The notes under the pieces: generated by a model
What the model was told of the DNA's origin: nothing
The model's database searches: none
What the model saw: the letters and a program-made list of their open reading frames with translations, nothing else
Assembly: GCA_023663705.1 (NCBI GenBank)
Contig: JAMPGY010000004.1
Location: forward strand, 1 to 64,000
DNA from: Clostridium sp.
Lineage (GTDB): Bacteria > Bacteroidota > Bacteroidia > Bacteroidales > Bacteroidaceae
Direction of reading: 5' to 3'
Length of the DNA stretch: 64,000 nucleotides
Shown: piece after piece, positions 48,997-57,864 of the stretch
How the letters are laid out: every line of letters begins with the position of its first letter
How positions within the stretch are numbered: position 1 is the first letter of the stretch
Position numbers and translations under genes: made by a program

Positions 48997-49022
48997 TCCT
49001 TATTATTGTCCGACCACATGGC

Positions 49023-49886
49023 TTAATGCTTGTCTGTTGCGGCATTCCACACGTGGAGTTTGCAGTTGGCCGGTGCCTTGATGTTCTCGTCGATGATGAT
49101 TTCGCCATAGCTCTCGGCCGTGATGCTTCCGCTGCGCGGGTTTTTCACACTGCGTATGGGACTTTTCACTGTGGCCTCCACTGTAGCGTATTCAAAAGCC
49201 AAATCGCAGTCGTCGGCCATGATGCAGTCTTCCATCACCAGATCCTGCGTGTAGCACAAAGGCTGCGTGCCCGATATGCGGCAGCGCACGAGGCGCAGAC
49301 GCTTGGAGTGCCAGCCCAGGTATTCACCGCTGATTTCGGAGTCGTAGACCGTCACGTCCTCCGTGCCCCAGAAGGCGTCTTTCGAATCGATGTGTGCGTT
49401 GCGTATCTCCACGTTCTTGCAATACTGGAACGAGTAGTTGCCCTGCTGGCGGTAGTTGTCGATGCGGATGTTGCTGCAGTGCATGAACAGATAGTCGGCG
49501 TTGGCCACTTCCACATTGTGCAACGTCACGTCCTCGCAATGCCACAGGGTTTCCTGGGCATCAGGTATCTGCACGTTCTCCAGCGTCAGACCCTTCATTT
49601 CGCGGAACATCTTCGGGGCTTCCACCCGTGTGTCCTTCATCACGAGTCCACGGGAGTACCACAGGGCAGCTCTTGCTCCCTCGCGGAAGATGCAGCTCTC
49701 CACGCGGAACCCGTCTACATGCCAGAAGGGATATTTGCCTTGAAACTCGCAGCCGATGGCTTCGATGTTGGCGCATTCTTTCAGAGCCGACTCGCCCGGT
49801 TCGATGGTCACATGCTCCAGTCTGAGGTCGTGACGGGCAAAGAGCGGACGTTCGCCTTCGTAAACAGCATCTTTAATCAGTTCCAT
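49023..49886 (-). CDS. DUF3737 family protein, probable right-handed beta-helix
   Basis: A 287-residue protein made of short repeating beta-strands (GCEFQGKYPFWHVDGFRVES, LENVQIPDAQETLWHCEDVT, DAFWGTEDVTVYDSEISGEY) typical of DUF3737 and of right-handed beta-helices. No signal peptide, so cytoplasmic. Function unknown; DUF3737 genes occur in many gut bacteria beside transporters and metabolic enzymes. First gene of the run leading into MATE, PatB and DUF5063-like genes, with a promoter upstream. Confidence 0.85.
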   Translation of the reverse strand: MELIKDAVYEGERPLFARHDLRLEHVTIEPGESALKECANIEAIGCEFQGKYPFWHVDGFRVESCIFREGARAALWYSRGLVMKDTRVEAPKMFREMKGLTLENVQIPDAQETLWHCEDVTLHNVEVANADYLFMHCSNIRIDNYRQQGNYSFQYCKNVEIRNAHIDSKDAFWGTEDVTVYDSEISGEYLGWHSKRLRLVRCRISGTQPLCYTQDLVMEDCIMADDCDLAFEYATVEATVKSPIRSVKNPRSGSITAESYGEIIIDENIKAPANCKLHVWNAATDKH

Positions 49887-49935
49887 AATCTACTGTATTT
49901 TTAATATTGTTGTGTTCTGTTCTTTAATCCGTTTG

Positions 49936-49943
49936 CAAAGGTA
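49936..49943 (-). promoter_or_regulatory. -7 promoter box for the DUF3737 run
   Basis: Minus-strand TACCTTTG, a full match, 50 bp upstream of ATG 49886. No clear -33 box. Confidence 0.52.
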
Positions 49944-50127
49944 GTATATTTTGCCGACAGCCGGAATACCCGAACTACGGGTTGTGTTATCACTTTTATC
50001 TTTTTACGTGCCTGGGAAACATGATGCTTGACGCTGCAATGACAGAATAGGATGTTGAGGTTTGGCAATAAATGATAAAGTAAGGGAAAAAACTACACCT
50101 GTGTGCGGGCTTATAGTCCGGTTTGCC

Positions 50128-50135
50128 TATCTTTG
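50128..50135 (+). promoter_or_regulatory. -7 promoter box for the glutaredoxin-like gene
   Basis: TATCTTTG, a full match, 25 bp before the ATG at 50160. Confidence 0.55.
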
Positions 50136-50159
50136 TCGCGTTATTAAATTAGGCGTATT

Positions 50160-50465
50160 ATGATAAAGATTTATGTGATGGACACTTGTCCGGACTGCAC
50201 AGCGGTGAAGCGGCAGGCAGAGGGCAATGCGGAATATGAAGTGATAGATATAGGCAGCCACGTGAGACGGCTGAAGGAGTTCCTCTGTTTGCGCGACTCG
50301 CGTGAGGAGTTTGCTTCCATGCGCCGTTTGGGGTATGTGGGCATACCGTGTTTTGTGCTGGAAGACGGACGGATTACTTTCCGTCCGGAGGAGGCCGGAT
50401 TCTCTCCGGAGGAAGCTGAGGAGCCGCAGGGAGAGGCCTGTAGCCTGGACGGAAGCGGTTGCTGA
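50160..50465 (+). CDS. glutaredoxin-like protein
   Basis: A 101-residue thioredoxin-fold protein with the redox motif DTCPDCTAVK (Cys10, Cys13), the cis-Pro loop YVGIPCFVLEDG and an unusual acidic, Cys-containing tail (GEACSLDGSGC). Resembles glutaredoxin-related proteins of Bacteroidetes and Firmicutes. CPDC differs from classical CPYC. The three further cysteines (one beside the cis-Pro, two in the tail) are odd and may bind metal or form disulfides. Own promoter; convergent with the MFS gene. Confidence 0.82.
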   Translation: MIKIYVMDTCPDCTAVKRQAEGNAEYEVIDIGSHVRRLKEFLCLRDSREEFASMRRLGYVGIPCFVLEDGRITFRPEEAGFSPEEAEEPQGEACSLDGSGC

Positions 50466-50483
50466 CGAAAGGGGATAACATGG

Positions 50484-50524
50484 AATACGGGCTGGCTCCT
50501 TTTCATAAGGAATCAGCCCGTATT
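50484..50524. terminator. bidirectional hairpin terminator
   Basis: Eleven-base arms AATACGGGCTG (50484-50494) and CAGCCCGTATT (50514-50524), with a smaller TCCTT/AAGGA stem nested inside. Between convergent genes ending at 50465 and 50547. Confidence 0.8.
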
Positions 50525-50546
50525 TCATACATTACCATTTGTTGCT

Positions 50547-51914
50547 TTACTTCTTGATATTCGCTTCCTCCAATTTATAGCCGTACTTTTTGTCGGCTTG
50601 TTTCAGCAGGAAGGCCACTACCAGAGACAGGATGGCGATTCCGGTGAATATCTGCATAGGCAATGTGTAGTCGTATTGGTTGTTGATCAGACCGTCCACT
50701 TCCTGGGTGCCCACGATGCAATAGGTCTCCAAAACATGTCCGATAAGGGCGGGGATGCCCCACAGACCGATGTTCTGGATGAAGAAAATCAAGGCGTATG
50801 CGGTTCCCAATTGTTTTACGGGGAATATCTTGGCCACGGCAGGCCACATGGCCGACGGTACCAGCGAGAAAGCAATACCCAGCACAATCATCAGGGCGAT
50901 AGCAATCCATGAAGCATGGATGTCGGGCAATGAATAGATGAAGTGTACCACAATGAGCATGGCGGCACCCAGCATCATGATGCTGGCCGACTTTCCGCGC
51001 TTGTCAATCATACCGCCGAATACGGGGGTCAGTATCAACGCTCCCAAGGCGGGCAGACCGGCAAATGTTCCTGCCAGATCCTCGGATACATTGTATTTGG
51101 TGACCATCAGTTCGGTGGCAAACTTCTGGAAGGGAAATACACAGGAGTAGAACAATACACACAGCAGGGCTATAAGCCAAAACCCCGGATTCTTAATCAC
51201 TGCGGCAATGTCGGCAAAGGAGAACTTGTCTTCCTCGCTATCCGTGGAGATGGATACCTGACGATCCAGCTTCAAATCCATCAGACTGAAGCAGATAAAG
51301 GCAATAAGGCCGAATATGAGCAGAATGGCTCCGATGAGTAGCGGTGTGTCGAGCTGATACGATTTGGCTACGGGAATAGCCACGGCGTAAGCCGCTTGGG
51401 AGCCGATACGTGCCAAGGCTACCTGCACACCCATGGCTGTTGCCATTTCCTTGCCGTGGAACCACTTGGCTATAATCTTGGTCACCGTGATGCCGGCCAC
51501 TTCGGCTCCAACGCCAAAGACCGAGTATCCGGCTGATGCCATGAACACGTCCAGTTTGTAGCCCCATATCATCTGTTCCGTGCCGCCATATTGTGTGATG
51601 GCGATATATTCAGCCGCAGTTCCGCCCACCATGAGTACTGCGGAAAGAATGCCCGTGAGCCGGATGCCGAAGCGGTCAAGGATGAGGCCTCCCCAGATAA
51701 GCATCAACAGGAATACGTTGAGGAAGCTATATGCACCGGTGAAGAAACCGAATTCGCCGCTGGTCCAGTGGAGTTGGCCTTCGAGCATGCTTTTGAGCGG
51801 AGCCATCACATCGTTCACATAGTAGGCCGCCATCATGGTGAAGGCTACGATAAACAGGGCGGACCAGCGTGCCCAGGCCTTATCGTTGAGTTTTACTTGA
51901 TTCATTTGATTCAT
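50547..51914 (-). CDS. MFS transporter, MFSD1-like
   Basis: A 455-residue protein with twelve membrane helices of the major facilitator fold. Motif A-like region LIWGGLILDRFGIRLTGIL, and the segment FGVGAEVAGITVTKIIAKWF followed by HGKEMATAMGVQVALARIGS closely resembles the MFSD1 group (animal lysosomal dipeptide carrier). It starts 22 bp after the stop of an S9 peptidase gene on the same strand, which fits uptake of peptides released by that enzyme. The closer alternative by general annotation is an OFA-type MFS carrier. Substrate unproven. Confidence 0.85.
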   Translation of the reverse strand: MNQMNQVKLNDKAWARWSALFIVAFTMMAAYYVNDVMAPLKSMLEGQLHWTSGEFGFFTGAYSFLNVFLLMLIWGGLILDRFGIRLTGILSAVLMVGGTAAEYIAITQYGGTEQMIWGYKLDVFMASAGYSVFGVGAEVAGITVTKIIAKWFHGKEMATAMGVQVALARIGSQAAYAVAIPVAKSYQLDTPLLIGAILLIFGLIAFICFSLMDLKLDRQVSISTDSEEDKFSFADIAAVIKNPGFWLIALLCVLFYSCVFPFQKFATELMVTKYNVSEDLAGTFAGLPALGALILTPVFGGMIDKRGKSASIMMLGAAMLIVVHFIYSLPDIHASWIAIALMIVLGIAFSLVPSAMWPAVAKIFPVKQLGTAYALIFFIQNIGLWGIPALIGHVLETYCIVGTQEVDGLINNQYDYTLPMQIFTGIAILSLVVAFLLKQADKKYGYKLEEANIKK

Positions 51915-51936
51915 GGTTATGTTTTGTACGTTTGGA

Positions 51937-54138
51937 TTATTTCTTCAGCCATTTGTCCAGCCAGCCCAGGAAGGTGCGCTGCCAGAGCATGCCGTTTTGC
52001 GGACGCAACACCCAGTGGTTCTCATCAGGGAAGAGCAGGAGTTGGGCGGGAATGCCACGCATGCGGGCGGCATTGAAGGCCGACTGACCTTGCGAGCTCA
52101 GGATACGGTAGTCCTTCTCGCCGTGGATGCAGAGGATGGGAGTGTCCCATTTGTCCACATACAGGTGAGGGCTGGTGGTGTAGGCATTGCTCTTGCCGGG
52201 TGCATCGGCCACTTGCTCCTCAGTCGTGTCGGCCGTGATGCCTTTGCGCCAGGGTGCAGCACCCAAATCCCAGTTGGGGAACCACATCTCTTCGGTTTCC
52301 ACATACTGTTGTTGCGTGTTGAAAATGCCATCGTGGGCGATGAAGCATTTGAAGCGCTTGTCGTGGTTGCCGGCCAACCAGTAGACGCTGTATCCGCCGA
52401 AACTGGCTCCCACACATCCCAATCGTTCCTTGTCCACATAAGGCTCGTTGCAAAGGTCGTCGATGGCATCCAAATAATCCTGCATGCATTGTCCGCTATA
52501 GTCTCCGCTGATGGCTTCGAGCCATTCCATGCCGAAGCCGGGCAGTCCGCGCCGGTTGGGAGCGATGATGATGTAGTCGCGGGCGGCCATCACCTGGAAG
52601 TTCCAACGGTAACTCCAGAACTGGCTGACGGGTGACTGCGGGCCACCCTCGCAGAAGAGCAGGGTGGGATACTTCTTGGCCGGATCGAAGGCGGGCGGAT
52701 AGATAACCCAGCACTTCTCGCGTTTGCCGTCCTTTGTATTCACCCAGCGCTCTTTCACCTCACCGAAGTCCAGTTTGTCGGTGAACACTTGGTTCTCATT
52801 CGTCAGTCGGGCCACCTGCACGGCTTTCTTACGGGTGGGCAGGGTGATACGGTAGATGTCGTCAGGAGCGCTCATGCTGTGGCGCATGGACACGATGTCT
52901 TTGCCGCACAAAGCCACGGATGCATAATCATAGTCACCGTCGGTGAGTTTCTTTACCTCACCTTTTAGGTTGGTAGAGTACACCATGGTGGTACCTTCCC
53001 ACACACCGATGAAGTAGATCGAGCGGCTGTCACTGTTCCAGCAGTAATCGTCTACGCCCGACTCGAACTGTTCCGTCACATAGGTCTTGCTTCCGGTGGC
53101 TCGGTCGAGTACACAGAGGCGTGTGCGGTCGCTTTCATACCCGTCGCGTTCCATACTGGTCCAGGCGATGTATCGTCCGTCCGGTGAATATTGCGGTTGG
53201 TTGTCATAGCCCATGTTGCAGTCGGTGGTCTGGCGGTTGGGTGCCTGTTGTTCCAGCGAACGGGTGTTGTCTCTTTCGGGTTCCTTATATCCATCAGGCT
53301 TACACAGATTGATGGTCTTCCCGCTTTCCAGTTCATACTCGTAGATGTCCGTGTCCGTGCTGGTCACGTAGTCCACTCCCGTCTTCTTGCGGCTGGAGTA
53401 GGCGATGCGCTTGCCGTCCGGGCTCCAGGCAATCTGTTCCATGCCGCCAAACGGCAGAGTGGGGCATTCATAGGGCTCGCCTTCCAGCACATCCTTGGAT
53501 GCACCAACGCGCTGGCCGTCGAACGGAGCCACAAACAGATGGGGAATCTCCGTCACGTAGTGATCCCAATGCTTGTAGTTGAGGTCGTTGATTACCAGTC
53601 CGGTGGTCAACGGAAGATCTTCGGGCTTGGCCTCGATGGAGGTGGTGGAAGCCACCTGATGAATCAGGGCGATGTGCGCCTCGTCCGGTGAGAACTGAAA
53701 GCCTTCCACATCCTTATCGCAGAAAGACAGTTGGCGGCGTTCGCTTCCGTCGAGGTTCATGCTCCACACCTGACTGCTCCCTCCCGCGTTGCTGAGGAAA
53801 GCCAAGCGGTGCCCGCCGTCGATAAAGGCGGGGTCGCTCTCGTTGTCGGCGGTGCGGGTGAGGCAGGTGTTACCGCTTCCGTCCGCGTTCATTATATATA
53901 AAGTGGCGTGACTTTTGTTTTTCTCCACACTGTAGTAGCGCACCACGTATGCGATGCGGTCTCCCGCAGGCGAGCACACCACGCTGCCCACGCGTCCCAT
54001 AGCCCACAGGTCGGCTGGGGTGAACCGTGTGCTTTCTGGAGCCTGCGTGCACTTGCCAATCACGTTGTTGTCTGCCATCACCGGTGCGGGAGCGACAGAC
54101 AGAGCCAATCCGGCAGTCATAATCGATACAAAGTTCAT
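51937..54138 (-). CDS. S9 family (DPP/prolyl oligopeptidase-like) serine peptidase, exported
   Basis: A 733-residue peptidase. Signal peptide ending near APVMA, a seven-bladed-type beta-propeller (about 50-450; repeated SPDGKRIAY, SPDGRYIAW-like strands), then an alpha/beta hydrolase domain (about 490-733). The catalytic triad by motif is Ser579 (VGASFGGYSVYW), Asp676 (HGEKDYRI) and His708 (PDENHWVL). Resembles DPP5-type peptidases that release dipeptides in the periplasm. Followed 22 bp later by the MFSD1-like transporter gene. The yidC terminator lies just upstream at 54153-54187, so a separate promoter is likely but not identified. Confidence 0.9.
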   Translation of the reverse strand: MNFVSIMTAGLALSVAPAPVMADNNVIGKCTQAPESTRFTPADLWAMGRVGSVVCSPAGDRIAYVVRYYSVEKNKSHATLYIMNADGSGNTCLTRTADNESDPAFIDGGHRLAFLSNAGGSSQVWSMNLDGSERRQLSFCDKDVEGFQFSPDEAHIALIHQVASTTSIEAKPEDLPLTTGLVINDLNYKHWDHYVTEIPHLFVAPFDGQRVGASKDVLEGEPYECPTLPFGGMEQIAWSPDGKRIAYSSRKKTGVDYVTSTDTDIYEYELESGKTINLCKPDGYKEPERDNTRSLEQQAPNRQTTDCNMGYDNQPQYSPDGRYIAWTSMERDGYESDRTRLCVLDRATGSKTYVTEQFESGVDDYCWNSDSRSIYFIGVWEGTTMVYSTNLKGEVKKLTDGDYDYASVALCGKDIVSMRHSMSAPDDIYRITLPTRKKAVQVARLTNENQVFTDKLDFGEVKERWVNTKDGKREKCWVIYPPAFDPAKKYPTLLFCEGGPQSPVSQFWSYRWNFQVMAARDYIIIAPNRRGLPGFGMEWLEAISGDYSGQCMQDYLDAIDDLCNEPYVDKERLGCVGASFGGYSVYWLAGNHDKRFKCFIAHDGIFNTQQQYVETEEMWFPNWDLGAAPWRKGITADTTEEQVADAPGKSNAYTTSPHLYVDKWDTPILCIHGEKDYRILSSQGQSAFNAARMRGIPAQLLLFPDENHWVLRPQNGMLWQRTFLGWLDKWLKK

Positions 54139-54152
54139 AGGTGATATAAAAA

Positions 54153-54187
54153 TGTCCTTCCGGATGGCGGATGCCTCCGGAAGGACA
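54153..54187 (-). terminator. rho-independent terminator of yidC
   Basis: Twelve-base perfect arms TGTCCTTCCGGA and TCCGGAAGGACA around an 11-nt loop, followed on the minus strand by TTTTTAT. Ends 15 bp before the S9 peptidase start. Confidence 0.87.
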
Positions 54188-54202
54188 AGTTGAATAATAG
54201 GT

Positions 54203-56083
54203 TTACTTTTGTTGTTTTCTTTTCTTTTGTTCCTCCAGGAGAGCCTGCTGCTGTTTCTGCAGGGCTTCCAGACGGGCAGCCATGCCGGACATCTTCTTGG
54301 GGTTATTTTGATTGGCCTTGTAGTTGGCTTCGAGTTTGGCCAGCAACTTTTTGTCGTCGGTGGTCTTGCGCAGGAACCACATGATGAGTATGCTGCTCAG
54401 TCCGGACAGGAAGTAATAGTAGTTCAATCCGGAAGAGTAGTTGTTGAACATGAAGAAGAACATCAGCGGCATCAGATACATCATGTATTGCATCATCTTC
54501 ATTTGTTGCGCCTGTTCACCGGTCATGGAATTTTGCTGCTGGCGCATGCTCACCCATGTGTTGATCACATTGGTCAGGCAGAACAATACGCAGAAGATGC
54601 TCAGATGGTCGCCGATGAGCCAAAGGTCTGTTCCCCAATGCAACAGATCGTCATAAGCCGAAAGGTCATCAGCCCAAAGGAAACTTTGTCCTCTCAGTTC
54701 GATGGCGTTGGGCACGAAGTTGAACAGGGCAATCCAGATAGGCATCTGGATGAACATGGGCAGGCATCCGCCCATTGGACTCACACCGTAGCGGCTGTAG
54801 AGTTGCATGATTTCCTGCTGCTTCTGCATGGCATCCTCCGTCTTGGGATATTTGGCGGAGATTTCATCAATCTTAGGCTTGAGCACACGCATTTTGGCCG
54901 AAGACATATACGACTTTTTCGTAGTAGGATAGACCAGCAGTTTGACGAGCAGTGTGAGCAACAGCAACACAACGCCCATGGGCAGTCCCCAGCTACTGAG
55001 CCAATCGAATACATAGATGATGAACCAGCGGTTGATCCATTTCACCAGTGGCCAGCCCAGATAGACCAGATCTTCCAGTTCCAAGTCATCTTTACCGGCA
55101 CTGAGCTGGTTGGTTTCCTGCAATAGATGATAGTTGTTGGGGCCGAAGTAGAACTGCATGACAGTAGGCTTTTTCCCCGAAGGGTCGAAGGCAGTCTTCA
55201 TGCTGGCACTATAATCTTTCAGATAACCGCTTGCCTTGGTGCGCGGGCTGGTGGAGAGGGTGGCATCGGTGAAGTCCTGCTGACCGATCATCACGCAACT
55301 GAAGAACTGGTTTTTGAAGGCTACCCAGTCAAGTGCTTCCCCGATCTGTTTGGTTTCTTCGCCGGTCTCGCTCAGGTTGTCCGTGTCATCGTCCTTCAAC
55401 TTGTAGGTGAGTGTGGCATATCTGTTTTCAAAGTCGAAGCCTTTCTCCTGCTGGCGGGCTTGTTCGCTCCATTCGATATCCATGGTCTTCAGCGAGGGAG
55501 GGAAGGCGTTGGTCAGTCCCGAGGCCTGAATCGTGAGATCCACCATGTAGGATTTGGGGCGCAGGGTGTACATAAGATCCAATGTTCCTCCTCCTGTGGC
55601 CTGCAGACGCATGGTCACCGTGGAATCGCTCGTGTGGACTGGAATGAAGACATAATCTCCGCTGTTGAAATTCTCATTCTTTCCTGCCCAGAAGAAGCAC
55701 ATGTTGGCATCTTCCGCATCAAACAAGGTTACCGGATTGCCCTGTTGGTTCTTATAGTTTTTCAGTACGGCCTGTTTGATGGCGCCGCCTTGGGTGTTCA
55801 GAGTCAGTTCCACCACTTCGTTCTGCAACACCACGTTGCGGCTTTCCCCCATGCGGTTGGCATAGAAAAGGGCAGTGGTATCCATGGCCGACAAGGCCTT
55901 TTGTGCCATTCCCTGTTTCTGTATTTCCAATTGCAGGGCTTCTGCCTGCTCCTTAGCCACGTTGGTCAGTGAGTCCTGAATCTGATGTTGGCGGATCTGT
56001 TCCTCACTGGGTTGGCTGAACCAGCTGAAACCGATCAGCACTATGCCGATCAGCACAAAGCCGGTAATAGTATTTTTATCCAT
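54203..56083 (-). CDS. yidC: membrane protein insertase YidC
   Basis: A 626-residue YidC of the Gram-negative type: an N-terminal membrane helix (MDKNTITGFVLIGIVLIGFS), a large periplasmic domain (about 70-340), and the insertase core of five helices (about 355-590) with MGVVLLLLTLLVKLLVYP, GGCLPMFIQMPIWIALFN and SSGLNYYYFLSGLSS. The tail is basic and coiled (LEEQKKRKQQK). It inserts and folds inner-membrane proteins with or without SecYEG. It follows pyrG by 31 bp, the usual Bacteroidetes arrangement, and is closed by a strong terminator. Confidence 0.95.
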   Translation of the reverse strand: MDKNTITGFVLIGIVLIGFSWFSQPSEEQIRQHQIQDSLTNVAKEQAEALQLEIQKQGMAQKALSAMDTTALFYANRMGESRNVVLQNEVVELTLNTQGGAIKQAVLKNYKNQQGNPVTLFDAEDANMCFFWAGKNENFNSGDYVFIPVHTSDSTVTMRLQATGGGTLDLMYTLRPKSYMVDLTIQASGLTNAFPPSLKTMDIEWSEQARQQEKGFDFENRYATLTYKLKDDDTDNLSETGEETKQIGEALDWVAFKNQFFSCVMIGQQDFTDATLSTSPRTKASGYLKDYSASMKTAFDPSGKKPTVMQFYFGPNNYHLLQETNQLSAGKDDLELEDLVYLGWPLVKWINRWFIIYVFDWLSSWGLPMGVVLLLLTLLVKLLVYPTTKKSYMSSAKMRVLKPKIDEISAKYPKTEDAMQKQQEIMQLYSRYGVSPMGGCLPMFIQMPIWIALFNFVPNAIELRGQSFLWADDLSAYDDLLHWGTDLWLIGDHLSIFCVLFCLTNVINTWVSMRQQQNSMTGEQAQQMKMMQYMMYLMPLMFFFMFNNYSSGLNYYYFLSGLSSILIMWFLRKTTDDKKLLAKLEANYKANQNNPKKMSGMAARLEALQKQQQALLEEQKKRKQQK

Positions 56084-56114
56084 TAGTTATCTTTATGTGA
56101 GTTACACAAGAGTT

Positions 56115-57725
56115 TTAGTTTTCACTGCGGTTTTCGATGGCAGCCTTGACGAATGACAGGAACAGAGGATGCGGTTTGAGCACCGTACTGCTGTATTCCG
56201 GATGGAATTGTGTGCCGATGTACCACTTCAGCCCGGGTATTTCCACGATTTCCACCAGATTGCTTTCCGGATTGGTGCCTACGCATTGCATGCCGGCTTT
56301 CTCAAACTCCTCCGTATAATGGTTGTTGAACTCGTAGCGGTGGCGGTGGCGCTCCTCGATGGTGAGCGACTGATAAGCCTCCTGTGTCCGGCTTCCCGGG
56401 CGCAACTTGCATTCGTAGGCTCCCAAACGCATGGTGCCTCCCATTTGCGTGATGTTTTTCTGTTCCTCCATGATGTCAATGACATTGTGGGTGGTGGTCT
56501 CGTTCATTTCGCGGCTGTTGGCATCCTTATAGTGCAACACGTTACGTGCGAATTCGATCACCATCATCTGCATACCCAGACAGATACCGAAGGTGGGGAT
56601 GTCGTGGGTGCGTGTGTATTCGGCAGCGATGATTTTGCCTTCTATGCCACGCTGTCCGAATCCGGGGCAGATGACCACGCCGGCCATGCCTTCCAACTTT
56701 TCAGCCACATTCTCGTGGGTCAGTTTCTCGCTGTTCACAAAGCAAGTCTTCACTTTATAGTCATTATACGTGCCTGCGTGAGCCAATGATTCCAAGATAC
56801 TCTTATAGGCGTCCTGCAAGTCGTATTTGCCGACCAAAGCGATGTTGACTACTTCGGTAGCTTTGTTGCGGCGGTCGAGGAACGAGCGCCACGGTCCCAA
56901 TCCCGGAGTCTCGCCCACGGGCATATCCATCTTGCGCAGGATGATCTCGTCGAGTTTCTGTGCCTGCATGCTGATGGGCACTTCGTAGATGGACGGCATG
57001 TCGATGCTTTGGATGACAGCTTCCTCGTCCACGTTGCAGAAGTGTGCGGCTTTTCTGCGTAGCTCACTGCTGAGCTCGTGTTCCGTGCGTAGCACCAATA
57101 TGTCGGGCTGTATACCCAGACTCTGCAACTGCTTTACAGAGGTCTGTGTGGGTTTCGTCTTCAGTTCCTTGGCGGCGGCCAGATAGGGCACGTAGGTCAG
57201 GTGGAGATTGATGGCATTCTTGCCCAGCTCCCAGCGCAACTGACGGATGGCTTCCAGGAAGGGTAGTGATTCGATGTCGCCCACTGTTCCGCCGATTTCC
57301 GTGATAACAAAGTCGAATTTGTATTTCTGCCCCATCAGTTTGATGTTGCGCTTGATTTCGTCTGTGATATGGGGAACCACCTGTATGGTTTTACCCAGGT
57401 AATCGCCACGGCGCTCCTTCTCAATGACGCTCTGATAGATGCGTCCGGTGGTGATGTTGTTGGCACGGGTGGTCTGAATGCCGGTGAAGCGTTCGTAGTG
57501 ACCCAGGTCGAGGTCGGTCTCCTGGCCGTCCACCGTGACGTAGCATTCACCGTGTTCGTAAGGGTTAAGTGTGCCCGGGTCGATGTTGATATACGGGTCG
57601 AACTTCTGGATGGTAATGTTGAAGCCTCTGGCTTGCAGTAGCTTTCCGATAGAAGAAGATATAATGCCTTTTCCCAGGGACGAGGCAACTCCACCGGTCA
57701 CGAAGATGTACTTAGTTTCTGCCAC
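56115..57725 (-). CDS. pyrG: CTP synthase
   Basis: A 536-residue CTP synthase of normal length. It makes CTP from UTP, glutamine and ATP. The N-terminal synthase domain (1-270) begins FVTGGVASSLGKGIISSSIG and contains KFDPYINIDPGTLNPYEHGE. The C-terminal glutamine amidotransferase domain has PGFGQRGIEGKI, GICLGMQ with the catalytic Cys, and GTQFHPEY with the His-Glu pair. Own promoter; yidC follows. Confidence 0.96.
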   Translation of the reverse strand: MAETKYIFVTGGVASSLGKGIISSSIGKLLQARGFNITIQKFDPYINIDPGTLNPYEHGECYVTVDGQETDLDLGHYERFTGIQTTRANNITTGRIYQSVIEKERRGDYLGKTIQVVPHITDEIKRNIKLMGQKYKFDFVITEIGGTVGDIESLPFLEAIRQLRWELGKNAINLHLTYVPYLAAAKELKTKPTQTSVKQLQSLGIQPDILVLRTEHELSSELRRKAAHFCNVDEEAVIQSIDMPSIYEVPISMQAQKLDEIILRKMDMPVGETPGLGPWRSFLDRRNKATEVVNIALVGKYDLQDAYKSILESLAHAGTYNDYKVKTCFVNSEKLTHENVAEKLEGMAGVVICPGFGQRGIEGKIIAAEYTRTHDIPTFGICLGMQMMVIEFARNVLHYKDANSREMNETTTHNVIDIMEEQKNITQMGGTMRLGAYECKLRPGSRTQEAYQSLTIEERHRHRYEFNNHYTEEFEKAGMQCVGTNPESNLVEIVEIPGLKWYIGTQFHPEYSSTVLKPHPLFLSFVKAAIENRSEN

Positions 57726-57777
57726 GGTAATAGTTGATTTATAGTTTTGCTAAACAATTACTTAGTTATAATGCGTG

Positions 57778-57785
57778 CAAAAGTA
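57778..57785 (-). promoter_or_regulatory. -7 promoter box for pyrG-yidC
   Basis: Minus-strand TACTTTTG, a full match, 53 bp upstream of ATG 57725, leaving a ~45-nt leader. Confidence 0.55.
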
Positions 57786-57829
57786 CAAAAAAAACTTCAT
57801 TGCGTAAGTCTGTTAGTCTAAAAAAGCTA

Positions 57830-57837
57830 TATCTTTG
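57830..57837 (+). promoter_or_regulatory. -7 promoter box for the DUF3078 gene
   Basis: TATCTTTG, a full match, 28 bp before the ATG at 57865. Confidence 0.55.
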
Positions 57838-57864
57838 TGCTTGTAAACAGGATGTTCGTTAAAA

